From: Colletotrichum lupini
Taxonomy: Eukaryota; Ascomycota; Sordariomycetes; Glomerellales; Glomerellaceae
DNA length: 64,000 nt
Direction: 5' to 3'
Assembly: GCF_023278565.1 (NCBI RefSeq)
Contig: NC_064677.1
Location: 2,418,001 to 2,482,000, forward strand
Each line of letters starts with the position of its first letter. The first letter of the stretch is position 1. Below are positions 13,214 through 24,540 of this stretch, one piece after another. A program made the translations under genes and the position numbers. A model generated the notes under the pieces. That model made no database searches. It worked only from the letters and a program-made list of their open reading frames with translations, and was not told where the DNA came from.

Positions 13214-16200
13214 ATGGCAGACAAGGACGAGAAAACAAACATTACAGCTCCCGACCCACAAGCCGCTGCCGTTGAGCCCGTCACGCCCAGGGAGCCAGAG
13301 GATGCCACATTCGCCATCGACATCGACAAGGTGGATGAGAAGGATGAAAACTCAGACTTTGATGAGAAGAATATTAGACCAGAGCTGAGGGCGACCAAGA
13401 GCCATGCCACCGATACCAGCGTCGCCACAACAACTGCAGCCCAGCGGTTGCCAGAAAGCAAACCATGGTACAAGACGCCAAATCCACTGAAATGGGGCGG
13501 CATCCCTCCGGTACCCGACGAGAAGATCGTCTCCCGAGAGTACAAAGCCGGCTTCCTCAGCCTTTTGACTTTCCAATGGATGGCTCCTTTGATGAGTGTA
13601 AGTGAAACTGCGCTGGCCTAACTAGAAGGCTTGGGCGTTTACAAGCCAAGCATAACTCAGGACAAATGTAGACTGACTTGATTTCCAGGCTGGGTACAAG
13701 CGGCAGCTTGAACCAAATGATATTTGGGCTGTCAATCCAGACAGGGCCACAGATGTCATGACAGACAAGTTGAAAGCTTCTTTCAAGAAACACATTGACA
13801 AGGGAGGCAAATACCCCTTGTTGTGGGCATTGCATGAGACGTACTTCTTCGAGTTTTGGCTTGGTGGTATGCTTCAGCTCGCGTCCACCGTCTTCCAGGT
13901 TATGTCACCCTTCACCTTGCGCTATCTCATCCAGTTTGCAAACGATGCCTACGCAGCTTCGCAGCAGGGCTTGCCACCGCCTGCGATTGGCAGGGGAATC
14001 GGCTTGGTGATCGGTGTCACCGTCATGCAGATTCTCCACAGTTTGGGCACGAACCACTTCATCTACCGCGGCATGATGATTGGTGGCCAGTCAAGAGCTG
14101 TGCTCATCAGCGTAATCTTCGAAAAGGCCATGTCTCTATCAGGGCGTGCCAAAGCTGGTGGCCTTAAAGATGCAACCGCCGCCGCTGCCGCCAACGCCCC
14201 GCCAGTTGACGAGAAAGGCAAGAAGAAGGCCAAGAAGAATGCGAAAAAGGGAGAAACCAAAGGGCCAGGTGTCTCTGGAGATGGCACAGGATGGGGTAAC
14301 GGTCGAATTGTCAACCTCATGAGCGTTGATACATATCGTATCGACCAAGCTTCGGCTCTCTTCCACTTGACCTGGACTGCACCCATCTCCTGCATCATCA
14401 CGCTGGTCGTTCTGCTCATCAACTTGAGTTATAGTGCACTTGCCGGATTCGCCCTTTTGGTTGCTGGCATTCCACTATTGACAAGAGCCATCAGAAGCTT
14501 ATTCAAAAGAAGAAAGTCCATTAACAAGGTTACGGATCAGAGAGTCAGCTTGACCCAGGAGATTCTGCAGTCGGTCCGTTTCGTCAAGTACTTTGGATGG
14601 GAGACCGCGTTCCTTGACCGTCTCAAGGAAATCCGAAAACGAGAAATTCACGCTATCCAGATCTTACTGGCAATCCGTAATGCCATCAACGCCGTCAGTC
14701 TATCGCTTCCTATTTTCGCCTCCATGCTCTCCTTCGTCACGTATGCAAAGACAAACAACGCTTTGAACCCCGCCGAGGTCTTCTCCTCGTTGGCCTTGTT
14801 CAATGGTCTTCGGATCCCCCTCAACTTGCTGCCCCTGGTCCTTGGTCAAGTCGTCGATGCCTGGTCATCGTTGAAGCGTATCCAAGAGTTTTTGCTGGCG
14901 GAGGAGCAAGAGGAAGATGTGGTTTTCAAGCCAGAGGGAGAGAATGCATTGGAGATGACAAATGCTAGCTTCACCTGGGAGCGAACTGCAACGCAGGAGT
15001 CTGAAAAAACTGTAGCTGGCGCCGCAAAGGGTGGCAAGAAGGTTGCGACTCAAACGCCTGCACCCGCAAAGAACATCTCCAAGCCTGACGAGCCACTTGC
15101 CTCGTCTGGCGATAGCACGGGAGATGGTGCCAGCACGCTTGTCGAGGAGGAACGCGAACCTTTTAAGCTGCAAGACATCAACTTTGAGATCAAGAGGGAT
15201 GAGCTAGTCGCAGTCATTGGAACAGTCGGGAGCGGCAAGACTTCGCTGCTGGCCGCGCTCGCAGGTGACATGAGAAAAACATCTGGCGAAGTTGTGCTCG
15301 GTGCTTCCCGAGCATTTTGCCCACAATATGCATGGATCCAAAATGCCACGGTCCGTGACAACATCCTCTTCGGCAAGGATATGGACCGAGCATGGTACCA
15401 AGAAGTCATCAACGCGTAAGTAACACCATGGTAGTTTCCTTGCCAAGAATCGGACTGACCTAGCTCTAGTTGTGCTCTACGGCCCGATCTTGCCATGCTT
15501 CCGAACGGAGATTTGACAGAGATTGGCGAACGAGGAATCACAATTTCGGGAGGGCAGAAGCAGCGTCTCAACATTGCTAGGGCCATCTACTTTGACTCCG
15601 ACATCGTGCTCATGGACGACCCTTTAAGCGCTGTTGACGCTCACGTGGGACGGCACATCTTCGACAATGCCATCCTCGGCCTCTTGAAGGGCAAATGTAG
15701 GATCCTAGCAACTCATCAGCTTTGGGTTCTGAACAGATGTGACAGAGTCATTTGGATGGAGGGCGGCAAGATTCAAGCCGTCGACACCTTTGACAACTTG
15801 ATGAGAGACCACCGTGGCTTCCAACAACTCTTGGAGACAACTGCACAGGAAGAGAAGGAAGACGAGACAGCACCGACCAACCTGGCTGAAGCGCCCCAAG
15901 GCGACAAGAAGAAGAACAAGAAGGGGGCTGCACTCATGCAACAAGAAGAGCGCGCTGTGGCAAGCGTCCCCTGGAAGGTGTACGGAGACTTCATCCGCGC
16001 CTCCGGATCCATCTTCAACGCACCCTTTTTGATCTTCCTCCTGATTCTCTCCCAAGGAGCGAACATTATGACCAGTCTCTGGCTTTCATACTGGACAAGT
16101 AAGCGTTATCCGCTGTCTGACGGGCAGTACATCGGTATATACGCCGGTCTGGGTGCCCTCCAAGCGATCCTCATGTTCGTTTTCTCGCTACTTCTGTCCA

Positions 16201-17774
16201 TCCTCGGCACCAAGTCCAGCAAGGTCATGCTGAGGCAGGCAGTGACACGGGTTCTCCGTGCGCCAATGTCCTTCTTCGACACCACACCCCTTGGCCGAAT
16301 CACCAATCGCTTCTCAAGAGACGTGGATGTGATGGACAACAACTTGACGGATGCCATGAGAATGTACTTCTTCACGTTGGCCATGATCTTGTCCGTCTTT
16401 GCTCTCATCATCGCCTTTTTCCATTACTTCGCGATCGCCCTCGGACCACTGTTTGTGTTCTTCATCCTCGCTTCCTCTTACTACCGCGCATCGGCACGCG
16501 AGGTGAAGCGTTTCGAGTCGGTTCTTCGATCTACTGTCTTCGCAAAGTTTGGTGAAGGATTGAGCGGTGTTGCCAGCATTCGAGCGTATGGTCTCAAGAC
16601 GCATTTCATTGCTGACTTGCGAAAGTCCATTGACGAGATGAACGCTGCGTACTACCTTACATTCTCGAACCAGCGTTGGCTGTCGACTCGTCTCGATCTG
16701 ATTGGTAACCTTCTTGTCTTCACCGTCGGCATTCTCGTCGTGACCTCGCGATTCAGCGTGCCGCCGAGCATTGGTGGGCTGGTACTCAGCTACATTCTCG
16801 GTATCGTGCAGATGATCCAGTTTACCGTCCGTCAACTCGCAGAAGTTGAGAACGGTATGAACGCCGTGGAGCGAATTCAGTACTACGGCACTCAACTGGA
16901 GGAAGAGGCGCCCTTGCACACTATCGAAGTCCGACCAGAGTGGCCTGAGAAGGGTGAGATCGTCTTTGACAACGTGGAGATGCGCTACCGCGCCAACTTG
17001 CCTCTTGTGCTGTCCGGTCTTTCCATGCACGTGCAAGGCGGCGAGCGTATCGGTATCGTCGGTAGAACGGGTGCGGGCAAGTCGTCCATCATGTCGACTC
17101 TTTTCCGTCTCGTCGAGCTGTCGGGTGGACACATCACAATTGACGGTGTCGACATTTCGACAATTGGTCTCCATGACCTACGATCCCGCCTGGCAATCAT
17201 TCCACAAGACCCGACGCTTTTCAGGGGCACAGTCCGCTCCAACCTCGACCCATTCAACGAGCACACGGATCTGGAACTGTGGTCCGCCCTGCGACAGGCC
17301 GATCTCGTTCCAGCAGACGCGAACCTCGAGGATCCAAGGTCCAAGGAGTCGTCAAGCATCCACCTCGACTCCGTCGTCGAAGAGGATGGTCTCAACTTCT
17401 CCCTCGGACAGCGCCAGCTCATGGCCCTGGCGCGTGCTCTCGTCCGCGGCAGCCGCATCATTGTCTGTGACGAGGCGACGTCCTCTGTTGATATGGAAAC
17501 GGACGACAAGATCCAGAACACGATTGCCACGAGCTTCAGGGGCAGGACGCTGTTGTGCATTGCCCATCGTCTGCGCACCATCATCGGCTACGACCGCATC
17601 TGCGTCATGGACGCCGGCCGTATCGCGGAGCTGGATACGCCTCTTGCGCTGTGGCAGCGGGAGGGCGGTATCTTCAGGAGCATGTGTGACCGCAGTGGCA
17701 TCAGACTAGAGGATATCCGCGGCGCGAGCGAAGGTACTGCTGCTCTGGAGATCCAAGCTGGCAGATCGAGTTAG
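13214..17774 (+). CDS. Yor1-like ABCC multidrug transporter
   Basis: ATP-driven full-length exporter of the ABCC/MRP family without an N-terminal TMD0, as in yeast Yor1 (oligomycin resistance, plasma membrane). Exons are 13214-13597, 13689-15415 and 15470-17774. The introns (91 and 54 nt) have GTAAGT donors, and the spliced frame gives 1471 aa, close to Yor1's 1477. The order is TMD1, NBD1, TMD2, NBD2. NBD1 has Walker A GTVGSGKTS (about residue 639), signature ISGGQKQR (about 729) and Walker B ending LMDD (about 750). NBD2 has Walker A GRTGAGKSS (about 1234), signature FSLGQRQ (about 1348) and VCDEATS (about 1368). NBD1 has Asp where the catalytic Glu should be, the usual ABCC asymmetry. A Lys-rich insertion (about residues 300-325) lies in a TMD1 loop before the NGRIVNLMSVD motif. 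The N-terminal ~80 residues are acidic and probably cytosolic. The substrate cannot be read from sequence. Confidence 0.93.
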
Positions 17775-19501
17775 TCGGGGACATTATGAGCTGGTGGTAT
17801 AAGTGAATGTAAGGGGATAACATAAAATGCAGTATATTCAGGAAGAACAAACATGGTCCCTCAAGAAAGAGAAGGCAAGGAAATCGTAGGGACAATAGCG
17901 TCTGGGACAAGTAATTTTCATACCCGACCCTCCATATACCAGAAGCATCGAGCATGTCTTGCTGTAAACAGAGGGCGTGTAATACAAAATAGAAAAGAAA
18001 ACAAAAAAATGTTAAGAAAGAAGAAACCGCACACCGACGTTTCGCATAGAACGTGATGCCGAAGCCCTCATCATACCTGCACCACCCGTGATCCAGTCGT
18101 CTCTGCTGCTGCTGCTCTTCGTTAGCACAACCCCACCAGGCGCCCGCAAGCCTTGGACAGCCAAGAGATCGTGAGACCAAGGAAGCAAAGAACCGAAAAT
18201 GTCTCTCTCTGTCACGAATCTACAGCGTTCGTCTTCCCCCGGATCTAGGTCGCACGGAAGGGGGGTTAGACGAATCGTGATACATGGCGCTGGAAAGGGT
18301 GTGACAAGATCTGGTGGGTTCACGACGGGTAGATGCACCCTGGTACGCCGTACGCTTGGTTGCGGTTCGCAGCTGTTTCAAACGAGGATGTGGAAAAGAA
18401 GTTTTGATACTTCAAGGAATAAGTGGGTGAGCGATGTTCTTAGTCTCGTGATGGTGGTAGAAACCCTGGGGGTCGAGATATGTCGTATGCGTCTCGACAG
18501 CTCGGCCTCGATAGCTTGGGAAGCGAAATCTCGGTTGATATCGAGATACCAGACATTTGGGGATGTGTCCTGTATATCCTGTATATCCTGTATTCATCAA
18601 AAAAGGAAACGAAGAAAAAGTAGTCAAGATGCGAACCCCGTCTCATTCCCCCTATCGCGGGGCACGTTTAATCAGACAACCTCGGGCGATGGACATACCA
18701 TCCGTACATGCGACGTTGCTCTCGGTCCGCTCGGTTCCATTTACATAGTGTAGCAGCTCCGAATCCGAAGTATAAAAAAGGAGGCTCATGTTTCCTTTTT
18801 CCAAGGAAAGATTCCCCCCCCTTGCCCACGTTGTGTCAAAAAAGTTTAATAGATTGGGATGATTGCCGAGAAAAGTCAAATGGGCTGACGACATCGGACC
18901 AGCTTTATCTCTATCCGGACGAGTACACTTCAGACGTAATCCGTACATAAGGTTTTCCATGCAGAAGCATATTGTCAGCGGTTGTCGTGACGACATGTAC
19001 AAAGAACTACAGCTTGAAGGTTAGTAAACATCACATGCTATTGTCTCAAGATATTTTCGAGTAGTTCTGCTCATTGAAAGAATATGTACCAGCGAGCGAT
19101 GTAGAAGCGAAGACAAAATGCCACCGGCGGATCGTCGTCACCAAGACTCCCAGTCTAATGCTCCGTCACGCCTGTCGTGGTGTACAGGGCCAAAATACAA
19201 CTAGACAACCACCCTTGCGCAGCAGCCCTGTTGAAAAGGGAGCCGCCTTTGCCTTTTGACCCGCGCTCCATCTCAAACTTGCTGAAAGGCCGGTACCGAG
19301 AAAAGTGCCCAGCCTCACTGGATGATGATTAAAAACAGTATTCCAAACCAGTGATGCAACTTGATGATACCCCTAAACGCCATGAATGTACCATTCAAAA
19401 AACCCCAAGCCGTGACGTCTCGCCATTTTTTTTTCATGACGTAATGAAACTGTTTTTGATGCATAGATGGAATGAAACCAAATAGAAAAGAACCCCTCTC
19501 T
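17775..19501. other. Intergenic, convergent 3' regions
   Basis: The stretch separates the stop of the plus-strand transporter from the stop of the minus-strand Csi2-like gene, so it should hold both 3' UTRs and terminators. AT-rich motifs such as AATAAAA-like strings occur but none is decisive. A 9-bp repeat TCCTGTATA occurs three times at about 18568-18594. No convincing coding region. Confidence 0.45.
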
Positions 19502-20596
19502 CTAGAATCGACCACCGGGAGAGTTGTTGGCATTTCGAGATCCGGGGCGCATCTGGCTTGGCGGGAAGGCATTGGGATTCTCGTCCAAGAGATCCTCGAG
19601 GTAAGCACTGGGAGCTCTTTGTCCGTTCCCAGGCGCCGCAGACAAGTTGACCGAGCTGGTGCTAAAGTCGCGCCTTGCGCCGTACGAAGGGGATTCCGGA
19701 GGCGTAGATTCCCTCAAGTTGTTGCGGCTTCCATACTGGCCTCGGGATTCGGGGCGGAGGTTCGTCAAACTTATTGAGTGACCGTGAGCAGGACTGGGAG
19801 ACGAGGTGGCAGCGGCGTAGAATCCAGAAGGAAGGAAACGAGAGTCGCGGTTGGTGGCCGAGTTATTGTTATTATTGTTGCTATTGCCGCCGCCAGCTGC
19901 GGTGGGCGAGAAGAAGAGGTTCGACTGGCTCGGCGTCGCAGAGGGGATGGGGCCGCGCTGCGTTCTACGCACACCACGTCCTCCATTGGGAACGAGAGAA
20001 GGAGTGGATTCGCGGTCGGTATACTTGTAGAATTGCGCTGGAGGGGCAGGGAAGCTCTGCTTGTCGTTGGCGACATACTGAGCATTGGCGGCGCGGGCGA
20101 CGGAGCGGTGCAGCAGACAAGCGATGATGCCGCGCCAGATCAGAATGCCGAGGCCAAAGGCACCAAGAATGGAGCCCACGGCAATGAAGACGGTTCCTTG
20201 AGGAGCACTCGAGCGGTGCATATAAGGAGCATTGTTGGTGGGGGGTACACTGGCCGGCGGGTATGTCGTCACAATGGGCTGGTTTGTAAGGGACGGTAGA
20301 CCCGTGAGGACATCGCCAGTGGAATCGGAGGTGCCGGTGATTCTAGGGGCACTGATGCTCGCTTCCGTTGTGGCAACGGCGCCGGTGTTGGTGATGACGG
20401 CGGTTGCCGCGTTGGTGCGCGAAGGCTGCGCAGCCGAGGTGGTGGCATCGTCTGTAGAAGCTGCCTGCGAAGCACTGGTCTGGGCATTTCCTCCACTGCT
20501 ACTATCTTGCGCGAGACCCGTGGCAGAGAAGAGAGACAAGGCGGCAAAGGTGGACAGGAGAAGCGAGCGCTTCAGCGAATGGCGTGACGAAACCAT
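19502..20596 (-). CDS. Csi2/Prm5-like single-pass membrane protein
   Basis: Uninterrupted 364-aa frame. The N-terminus (basic SSRHSLKRS, then hydrophobic LLLSTFAALSLFSATGLAQ) is a signal peptide with likely cleavage near residue 29. About 110 residues of Ser/Thr/Ala-rich, probably O-glycosylated ectodomain follow. Next come a TTYPPASVPPTNNAP segment and one transmembrane helix (GTVFIAVGSILGAFGLGILIW, about residues 133-153) followed by basic residues, then a ~210-residue Ser/Pro/Asn-rich cytosolic tail with a poly-Asn run. The juxtamembrane and TM pattern resembles fungal proteins annotated as Csi2, linked to chitin synthesis in yeast, and the related Prm5/YNL058C family. The family assignment is from memory and moderate. 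Topology (type I, cell surface or vacuole) is an inference from signal peptide plus one TM. Confidence 0.72.
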   Translation of the reverse strand: MVSSRHSLKRSLLLSTFAALSLFSATGLAQDSSSGGNAQTSASQAASTDDATTSAAQPSRTNAATAVITNTGAVATTEASISAPRITGTSDSTGDVLTGLPSLTNQPIVTTYPPASVPPTNNAPYMHRSSAPQGTVFIAVGSILGAFGLGILIWRGIIACLLHRSVARAANAQYVANDKQSFPAPPAQFYKYTDRESTPSLVPNGGRGVRRTQRGPIPSATPSQSNLFFSPTAAGGGNSNNNNNNSATNRDSRFLPSGFYAAATSSPSPAHGHSISLTNLRPESRGQYGSRNNLRESTPPESPSYGARRDFSTSSVNLSAAPGNGQRAPSAYLEDLLDENPNAFPPSQMRPGSRNANNSPGGRF

Positions 20597-22591
20597 GGTC
20601 GGTCGATTCAGTTACGTCCGAGGAGGTCCGGTGTTTACGGTGGGATGCGATGCTCCAAACTCAGGGTGATGCAGTCGTCGGTCACTTCTGGTCTAGACAC
20701 TCTATGCTGCTCGGTTGTCGAATGGATGAAAGAAGGTCGATGACGGCGATTTTGTCGGTCCCCGTGGGTAGAAAACGGGGTTGGGTCGTCGTTGTGGTGT
20801 CCTTCCGGATGGGGCGGTTCGGTTCATTCAGCTGGCGCAGGCTGAGTGCGATGAATTCGGGAGAATCGAACGAAAGTATCGAGGCAGTTGCGGATGCAGA
20901 CTGGACAGGCAAAGCAATATGAAAGAAGGAAAGGTCCCGCTGGCTAAAACATTGCTGGTGCCGGCTGATCGTTTGCTGGGTGGGCGGCTTCCGAGGTTTG
21001 TCGTGAGGGAGTCAGTTAGGGAGGAAGGGTTGGAGGGAGCAGGAGAGGGACGGGAGGGATGAGGGTGCGTGATGGGGAAGAGAAAGGGAATGGATGGCGA
21101 AGGCGGGCCCCTGGTCAGCAGGGAACGGGCCTGGGGAAAAAAAGGAGGAAGGGTCCTTGCCTGCTCTGGAGGAACCTGCTGAGAGCAAGCACAACAGGCG
21201 ACAGTCTACAGCATCCATTTCGTGTTAGCGGACTGGGCGGTTCTCGTCCCTGCCCTTGGAGCCTGGGCTGTGGCGCGGCGCATTTCCAATGGCTGCACCT
21301 GAAAGTTCTGACGTGCTGCTGTGTTGGGGTCTGTTTATTTTTGTGCATTTGGGCGGCATTTCCTGGGAATGCGAGAGGGAGAGAGACATGCAGACACAGT
21401 GCTGCCAGCTCATGCAAGCCAGGTTTTTGACCTGCAGGAAACGCGCAAGTCTGGGGAAACAGACACGGTGTGCCATCTATACACACTATGCTGCAGAGTT
21501 GTACACAAGTCGCCCTCCATGATGATGATGTGCTTCCGCCTTCTGTCGTATGCCCACACGCTCTCGTATTGAAAACTGAGGTGTCCAACAGGCGAGGGTT
21601 GATCCCACTAATCATCATTTCCAGGCTTCCAGCATGCGCTACAGTGGCTGCAGGTCGCAACCATCATCAACACGAGCCATCCATCCGGGGTAAGCGTGTA
21701 CCTAAGCGTACCTGGCAGATGCCCACCCATTTACCCAATATTAGCCAAAGATCATCGAAACTCGTTGGAAAAAAATATGGGCCGTGAAGTGATGGCGAGC
21801 CTCGCTGTGGAATGCGAATGATGCCCCATTCCTCTCCACCAGAGTTCCGGTGGTCCCCTATCTTTGCTGCTTCGCTTCGTCTTCGCGTTCGTCAGACCTC
21901 CAGTGCTCCAGTAGTTTGAAATTCATGCCGGATGCTTCAGACTAAGGCAAGCTCATGAATGGGCGCGGCGGGTATCAGACCCGTCTCTGATCATAATGGG
22001 CTGCTATTATGCATGCGCAGGGCAGTGCACAGAAGTGCTGATGCAAGGCACCACCAGACTACCAGTCCAGACTCCAGCGCAGCGCCCACCTTACCTCCGG
22101 CGTTTGAGCGCCGTTGATCGATCGTTTGCTTTTCCTGAGGTGGGAGAGGAAATTGCAACACTAGAAGACCAACGCCCGACAGCGGCAGAGTGGGTAGAAA
22201 TACAGAAGAAAACCGTGGAGGAGGAGACCCCCTGCCATTCGTCCACCTCGGTCCCTGAGAGTCTCATTGTCCCCTCATTCCGGTTGCTCTGGGTCACCCT
22301 CCCCAGGACCCACCTTGCTCGCAAACGCTGCGCGGCCTCGCCCAAAGTTCTCACCGAGCGCACAGACTGACAATGTCCTCACCTGGGCTTGTATGCCAGA
22401 CACCGAGACCACCCTCCATCCTACACCGAAAACTTTTTTTCACAGCTCTCGGCCCCGCCACATACGCAGGACGACTAAACTCAGGAAAACGTCAACGCAA
22501 CAGCCTTGTCCAGCCTCGCATACGCCAGTACTCCTCCACTCGAAGACTACGACGACGACCTATACCCGATTGCCCGCACGAGACCGACACC
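20597..22591. promoter_or_regulatory. Divergent upstream region, Csi2-like / FCF1
   Basis: About 2 kb between two divergently transcribed genes, so it must contain both promoters. Immediately upstream of the FCF1 start (22450-22591) the plus strand is C-rich with few ATGs, consistent with a leader. I see no open frame or motif that argues for another gene. Confidence 0.5.
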
Positions 22592-23740
22592 ATGGGTGTC
22601 CAGAAGAAGACCAGAAAGTTTGGTGAAGTACGTCCGCCAGTCCCTACTTTGCGCCAAACCTCGCGCGCATCGCAAAGAAAATATCGGAATCCTTATCGAT
22701 AAGAACTTTTTTTGGTTCACCGAGCGGAAGTTCACGATGATTGCGATTCCTACAACCGGACGTTGGAAGCTTGACGTCTCTCTGACACTGTCACTTGCAA
22801 ACAAGTTTGCTAACCATGTACGTTCCTGCTAGGTCAAGCGAGTCATCGGCAAGAACGATGCCCGGCGCAAGGAGAACCTGAAGAAGGCGGAAGAGGCTGA
22901 GCAGAAGGCGAAGCGTGAAAGAGGCGGTCCGGATGGCGAGACAATCGTCAGGGAGATTCCCCAGGTCCCCTCCCAGATGTTCTTTGAGAGCAACTCAAGT
23001 CTTGTGCCTCCCTATGGCGTCCTCGTCGATACCTCATGTAAGGCCCCGTCGCCCCTACCTACCTCTGAATCGCAGTTGCTAACCGTACTCCAGTCTTCTC
23101 CCGGTACGACAAGCCTGCCCGAACGTATAACTCTCGCCCTCGTCGACTAACCTACTCCTAGTACAGTTCAGATGAAGTTGCCAGTGATAGAAACCATGAT
23201 GGACTGTCTCTACGGTAGGTTACGGCACCGCACGAATTCTGTTGGCACCAACTGACGTCCGAGCCAGCTACCTGCCACCCCATCGTGACCGACTGTGTCA
23301 TGGCCGAGTTGGAAAAGCTTGGTCCCAAGTTCCGCCTTGCTCTCAGAGTAGCGCGCGACCCCCGTTTCGAACGACACAAGTGCACACACAAAGGAGTAAG
23401 GTCCACTGCGAGCCCCATCATGATTTTCCTTTGCTAATTACGTTTTCCCTCAGGTGTATGCCGATGACTGCCTCGTAAGGCTCCGAACTCTACATCATCA
23501 GATGATTGTATCGAAATACTGATCAATGTTTCATAGGTGTCCAAGGTATCTAAAGACAGAGTGTACCTCGTCGCAACCAACGATAAGGGCCTTGTGTCCA
23601 GGGTATGTTCAACCTCGCCCGGAAGTCAACGAAGATGCTAACATCAATCTCTCTAGCTCCGTCGCATACCCGGTGTTCCTATCATGAAGTGTGGACGCGG
23701 AAAGTACACCATCGAGAGATTGCCCGATGCCCCGATTTAA
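22592..23740 (+). CDS. FCF1: Fcf1/Utp24 PIN-domain rRNA endonuclease
   Basis: Nucleolar PIN nuclease of the SSU processome. In yeast Fcf1/Utp24 is needed for the pre-rRNA cuts A1 and A2. Eight exons: 22592-22627, 22833-23037, 23094-23103, 23162-23214, 23268-23395, 23454-23474, 23537-23602, 23657-23740. The spliced frame is 603 nt, 200 aa, against 189 in yeast and 198 in human. It opens MGVQKKTRKFGEVKR, the conserved basic start. PIN landmarks are LVDTS (catalytic Asp about residue 78), MMDCLYA, TDCVMAELEKLGPKF, THKGVYADDCLV and VATND, then IPGVPIM and the family ending IERLPDAP. Exon 3 is only 10 nt. Introns are 53-62 nt except the first (205 nt), and several have clear CTAAC branch sites. 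The usual Asn after the first catalytic Asp-Thr is Ser here. Confidence 0.93.
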
Positions 23741-24540
23741 GCTTGGATCAACGATGTAGGAGGGATATCACGGTCACTCCAACAGCGCGGGAGAGAACAT
23801 TGAGTCGCTTGAACGGTACGACAATTGGACTGTCAAGCTGAAAAAGGGCTTGAATGCCGTGCTAGCTCAATCTCCCGACAAGAAAAGGCGATATAAAAAC
23901 CGTGGAAATCGAGAAGATCGCCGCATCGAGTGGCGCGCCGAGCCCTGGAAATGGAGCACGGCAAGGGAGAAGTAAAAGCATATCTGGGTTCCGGTTTTTG
24001 TTGGCATTTTCCCTCAAAAGGTCGGGTCGTGATGCAATTCGACCCAGCCATTGTGTATCGTGGATTGGCACTTTGTAATTATTGGTATGGAACCTTGGTG
24101 GTCGTCAAAATAGTCGGGGTTAACCAAGCCGTATCCCCGAGACTGGCCGACGGATGGAGCCGTCAGCTCATAGTTGCCTAGTAGGTGGTTTTTGGCCGCT
24201 TTTTTGAATCAAGAGAATGACCCAAACGTGACTTGCATCCTGCTGCATCCCCAAACGGGTATTCCTTTCAGACTCACACGCAATTACACGCTGACACAGG
24301 ACGACAAACAACATTAGCGGTTGTCAAAGGAGAAACAAAACTCGGCTCCGGAACTGACGTCAAATAAAGTTAGACCTCCGGATCTGAATACGGACGGCAT
24401 CACCCCCCTTCTTAAGCCCCACCCCCGTCATTCCCGTCACACCCACTCACATGCGGCGTCGGGCACCGCATCGGACACGCCTTACAGTCTCTAACTGTCC
24501 GGTCTCCGGCGAATCGCCCAAAGGGTATCCGTAAGCTCCA
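23741..24540. other. Intergenic, FCF1 3' end / Zn2Cys6 promoter
   Basis: Holds the 3' end of FCF1 and the promoter of the downstream co-directional regulator. A CRE-like TGACGTCA occurs at about 24355-24362 (CTGACGTCAAA), about 180 bp before the regulator's ATG, and could be a bZIP site. No coding potential seen. Confidence 0.4.

Noticed and set aside
16314..17174. 286-codon minus-strand open frame
   Set aside because: Antisense shadow of the Yor1-like transporter, whose GC-rich third positions suppress antisense stops.
22628..22832. C/D-box snoRNA in the 205-nt first intron of FCF1 (ACGATGA and CTGA present)
   Set aside because: The C box has a mismatch, the boxes are only about 50 nt apart and no terminal stem forms. 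The intron is merely long.
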